Below, piece by piece: positions 6,108 through 7,436 of a stretch of DNA of 7,436 nt. Every line of letters starts with the position of its first letter. Position 1 is the first letter of the stretch. The stretch is from Ilumatobacteraceae bacterium (GTDB taxonomy: Bacteria > Actinomycetota > Acidimicrobiia > Acidimicrobiales > Ilumatobacteraceae). The position numbers were made by a program, and so were the translations under genes. Location of the stretch: the NCBI GenBank assembly GCA_030727685.1, contig JANRBC010000064.1, positions 1 to 7,436 on the forward strand, read 5' to 3'. The notes under the pieces were generated by a model. It was not told where the DNA came from. It did not search any database and worked only from the letters and a program-made list of their open reading frames with translations.

Positions 6108-6221
6108 GTTGATTAGTTGCCGTTTGATCAAGCGTTGGTATGTCACTCGCATATCCATAGGCTTAAAGGTCCAAACCCATGGGTGACAATATGTTGCCCT
6201 ACTCCTAGGGGGAGAAAATAA
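6108..6221 (+). promoter_or_regulatory. Intergenic control region before the lipoprotein gene
   Basis: This 114-base gap holds no gene. A weak promoter candidate is TTGGTA (6135-6140), 17 bases, TAGGCT (6158-6163); a second possible -10 box is TATGTT (6190-6195). A perfect 10-base palindrome, ACCCATGGGT (6175-6184), sits between them and could be an operator. A smaller palindrome, TTGATCAA, is at 6124-6131. No terminator for the upstream gene is visible. All assignments are by eye. Confidence 0.25.
6197..6214 (+). promoter_or_regulatory. Strong, possibly hairpin-masked ribosome binding site of the lipoprotein gene
   Basis: AGGGGGAG (6207-6214) ends seven bases before the ATG at 6222, a very strong site that suits a highly expressed binding protein. 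The bases just before it can pair with it: CCCTA (6197-6201) with TAGGG (6206-6210), or CTCC (6202-6205) with GGAG (6211-6214). The site could therefore be partly masked. The stems are only 4-5 bp. Confidence 0.5.
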
Positions 6222-7436
6222 ATGAAGAAAAACACAGTACGTCGTTTCGGCGCGCTTGTTGTCGGTCTCAGCCTTTTGGCTGGCGCTTGCGGCAGCGATG
6301 ACGATGCGACAACAGAAGAAGTCGTTACAGAAGAGACAACGGCAGAAGTCGTTGACGAAACTGGCGGCGAGTTGGCAGGCATGAAGGGAACAATTCCAGC
6401 TGTGGCGCTGTCCCAAGAGTTTAAGGATGCTGTTAACGCATTTTGGACAGGAAAAGGCAACCCAGCACTTGATGACTGGAGCTATACAGGTGAGTCATTC
6501 GATGCAGTTTTGTTGATTGCTCTTGCAGCAGAAGCAGCAGGCACAGATGGCAGCGCTCTTGCTGACCAAATTGTTGCTGTTTCAAAAGACGGCACAAAGT
6601 GCTCGCCAGATACCTGGGCAGATTGCATCGCAGCTGTCAAGGCCGGCGAGGATGTTGACTTTGATGGTTTCTCAGGACCAAACACAATGAACGGAAACGG
6701 CGAGCCTCTTGAGGCTTCGTACGGCCTTTTTGTATTTGGTGCAGACAACCGGTTTGATGACTCGTTGACCACATACCAACTTGCAAATGCTCCTGAATCG
6801 GCAGTGCTTCCACTTTCAAAGACCGAAGTTGCTCGTAAGGGTGACGGCGTTCTCAAAATTGGTGGTTTGCTTCCAGAAACTGGCAACCTTGCATTCCTTG
6901 GTGCACCAATGGTCGCCGGTGTTGAATACGCAATTGAAGTAGTCAACCAAAACGGTGGCGTTCTTGGCAAGCCAGTTGAATACAGCGCCGGAGACTCTGG
7001 TGACAGTTCAACTGACACAGCCAGCGTGACTGTAGATCGTTTGCTCAAAGAAGGTGTAGACGCCATCATTGGTGCCGCATCATCGGGTGTATCGCTCACA
7101 GTTATCGACAAGATCACTGCTGCAGGCGTTATTCAGTTCAGCCCAGCGAACACTTCGCCAACGTTGACTGACTACGCAGACAATGGTCTCTTCTTCCGCA
7201 ATGCACCACCGGATGATCTCCAGGGTGCAGTTCTTGCAGAAATCATCATTGCTGATGGCAACCAATCGGTTTACATCATGGCTCTTGACGATGCTTACGG
7301 CACCGGCCTAGCCAATGTTGTTGAAGCGGTTCTTACTGCAGCAGGTATCGAAGTCAGTGGCAAGAAGATTTACGACCCGAAGGCAACAACATTTGATGCT
7401 GAAGTCGGCGAAGTCGTAGCTGCAAACCCAGACGCA
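6222..7436 (+). CDS. Branched-chain amino acid-type ABC transporter substrate-binding lipoprotein (3' partial)
   Basis: The frame is open from the ATG at 6222 to the window edge (405 codons, no stop). A basic start (KKNTVRR), a hydrophobic core and LLAGAC with the lipid-bearing C23 mark a lipoprotein signal peptide, so the mature protein would be anchored outside the membrane. An acidic Thr/Glu linker (about 25-50) follows. From about residue 209 comes the N-terminal lobe of a type 1 periplasmic binding fold (Peripla_BP_6, LivK-like): LKIGGLLPETGNLAFLG, AGVEYAIEVVNQNGGVLG, VDAIIGAASSGVSL, and MALDDAYGTGLANV. Such proteins deliver amino acids, amides, urea or similar solutes to an ABC permease; the ligand is not readable. 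Oddly, residues 54-188 look like the C-terminal end of the same fold (YTGESFDAVLLIALAAEAAG, a cysteine pair C127/C135, GEDVDFDGFSGP), placed before the N-lobe. The rest of the gene and any permease genes lie outside the window. Confidence 0.93.
   Translation, partial: MKKNTVRRFGALVVGLSLLAGACGSDDDATTEEVVTEETTAEVVDETGGELAGMKGTIPAVALSQEFKDAVNAFWTGKGNPALDDWSYTGESFDAVLLIALAAEAAGTDGSALADQIVAVSKDGTKCSPDTWADCIAAVKAGEDVDFDGFSGPNTMNGNGEPLEASYGLFVFGADNRFDDSLTTYQLANAPESAVLPLSKTEVARKGDGVLKIGGLLPETGNLAFLGAPMVAGVEYAIEVVNQNGGVLGKPVEYSAGDSGDSSTDTASVTVDRLLKEGVDAIIGAASSGVSLTVIDKITAAGVIQFSPANTSPTLTDYADNGLFFRNAPPDDLQGAVLAEIIIADGNQSVYIMALDDAYGTGLANVVEAVLTAAGIEVSGKKIYDPKATTFDAEVGEVVAANPDA
6308..6359 (+). repeat. 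Imperfect 27-base tandem repeat in the lipoprotein linker
   Basis: Two 25-base stretches, 6308-6332 and 6335-6359, are offset by 27 bases (nine codons) and agree at 20 positions. Both contain AGAAGTCGTT. They encode the related acidic peptides TTEEVVTEE and TTAEVVDET just after the lipid-anchored cysteine. This looks like a small duplication that lengthened a flexible linker. Confidence 0.6.

Noticed and set aside
6482..7117. A 211-codon minus-strand reading frame opposite the lipoprotein gene
   Set aside because: It is the complement of the well-supported lipoprotein frame, which has a strong ribosome site, signal peptide and recognisable domain. The antisense product is low-complexity Ser/Thr/Pro-rich with no motif.
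1..7436. Mobile element, CRISPR array, tRNA/rRNA, defence or biosynthetic cluster
   Set aside because: No transposase, integrase, terminal repeats, spaced repeats or RNA-gene signature was seen. The genes are mainly housekeeping.

Overview
The window looks like a piece of an actinobacterial chromosome of moderate GC (about half by eye). The main pointers are a GuaB1-type protein (a lineage typical of Actinobacteria), a lipoprotein with an actinobacterial-style signal (…LLAGACGSDDD), GTG and TTG starts, and tightly packed genes. The style of the substrate-binding lipoprotein and of the small membrane protein recalls Acidimicrobiia such as aquatic Ilumatobacter relatives. That placement is an inference from memory, not a test.

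Layout. The left edge (1-88) holds only a gene fragment: either the start of a minus-strand gene or the tail of a plus-strand gene. A plus-strand pair follows: a 94-residue two-helix membrane protein (89-373), whose stop overlaps the start of an M18 metalloaminopeptidase (370-1620). The aminopeptidase converges on, and overlaps by 8 bases, a minus-strand operon that is transcribed guaB1 (4415-2979), then cmk (2952-2293), then plsC (2296-1613). Diverging from guaB1 across a 50-base gap is a plus-strand pair: an alpha/beta hydrolase (4466-5170) overlapping a Sua5/TsaC threonylcarbamoyl-AMP synthase (5160-6107). After a 114-base gap comes a lipoprotein gene (6222 to the right edge, no stop reached) for a branched-chain-amino-acid-type ABC transporter binding protein.

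How they fit together. Most of this is housekeeping: purine salvage (GuaB1, likely a GMP reductase), pyrimidine nucleotide supply (Cmk), phospholipid synthesis (PlsC), tRNA t6A modification (TsaC), peptide turnover (M18) and solute uptake (the lipoprotein). I see no phage, transposon, CRISPR array, defence island, tRNA or rRNA, and no wholly new system.

Two things stand out. First, the binding lipoprotein has a piece resembling the C-terminal end of the binding fold placed in front of the normal N-terminal lobe, which suggests a circular permutation or partial duplication. Second, guaB1 is preceded by a 12-codon reading frame that ends exactly on its start codon (TGATG), with two small mutually exclusive hairpins around it, a possible translational or attenuation-type leader.
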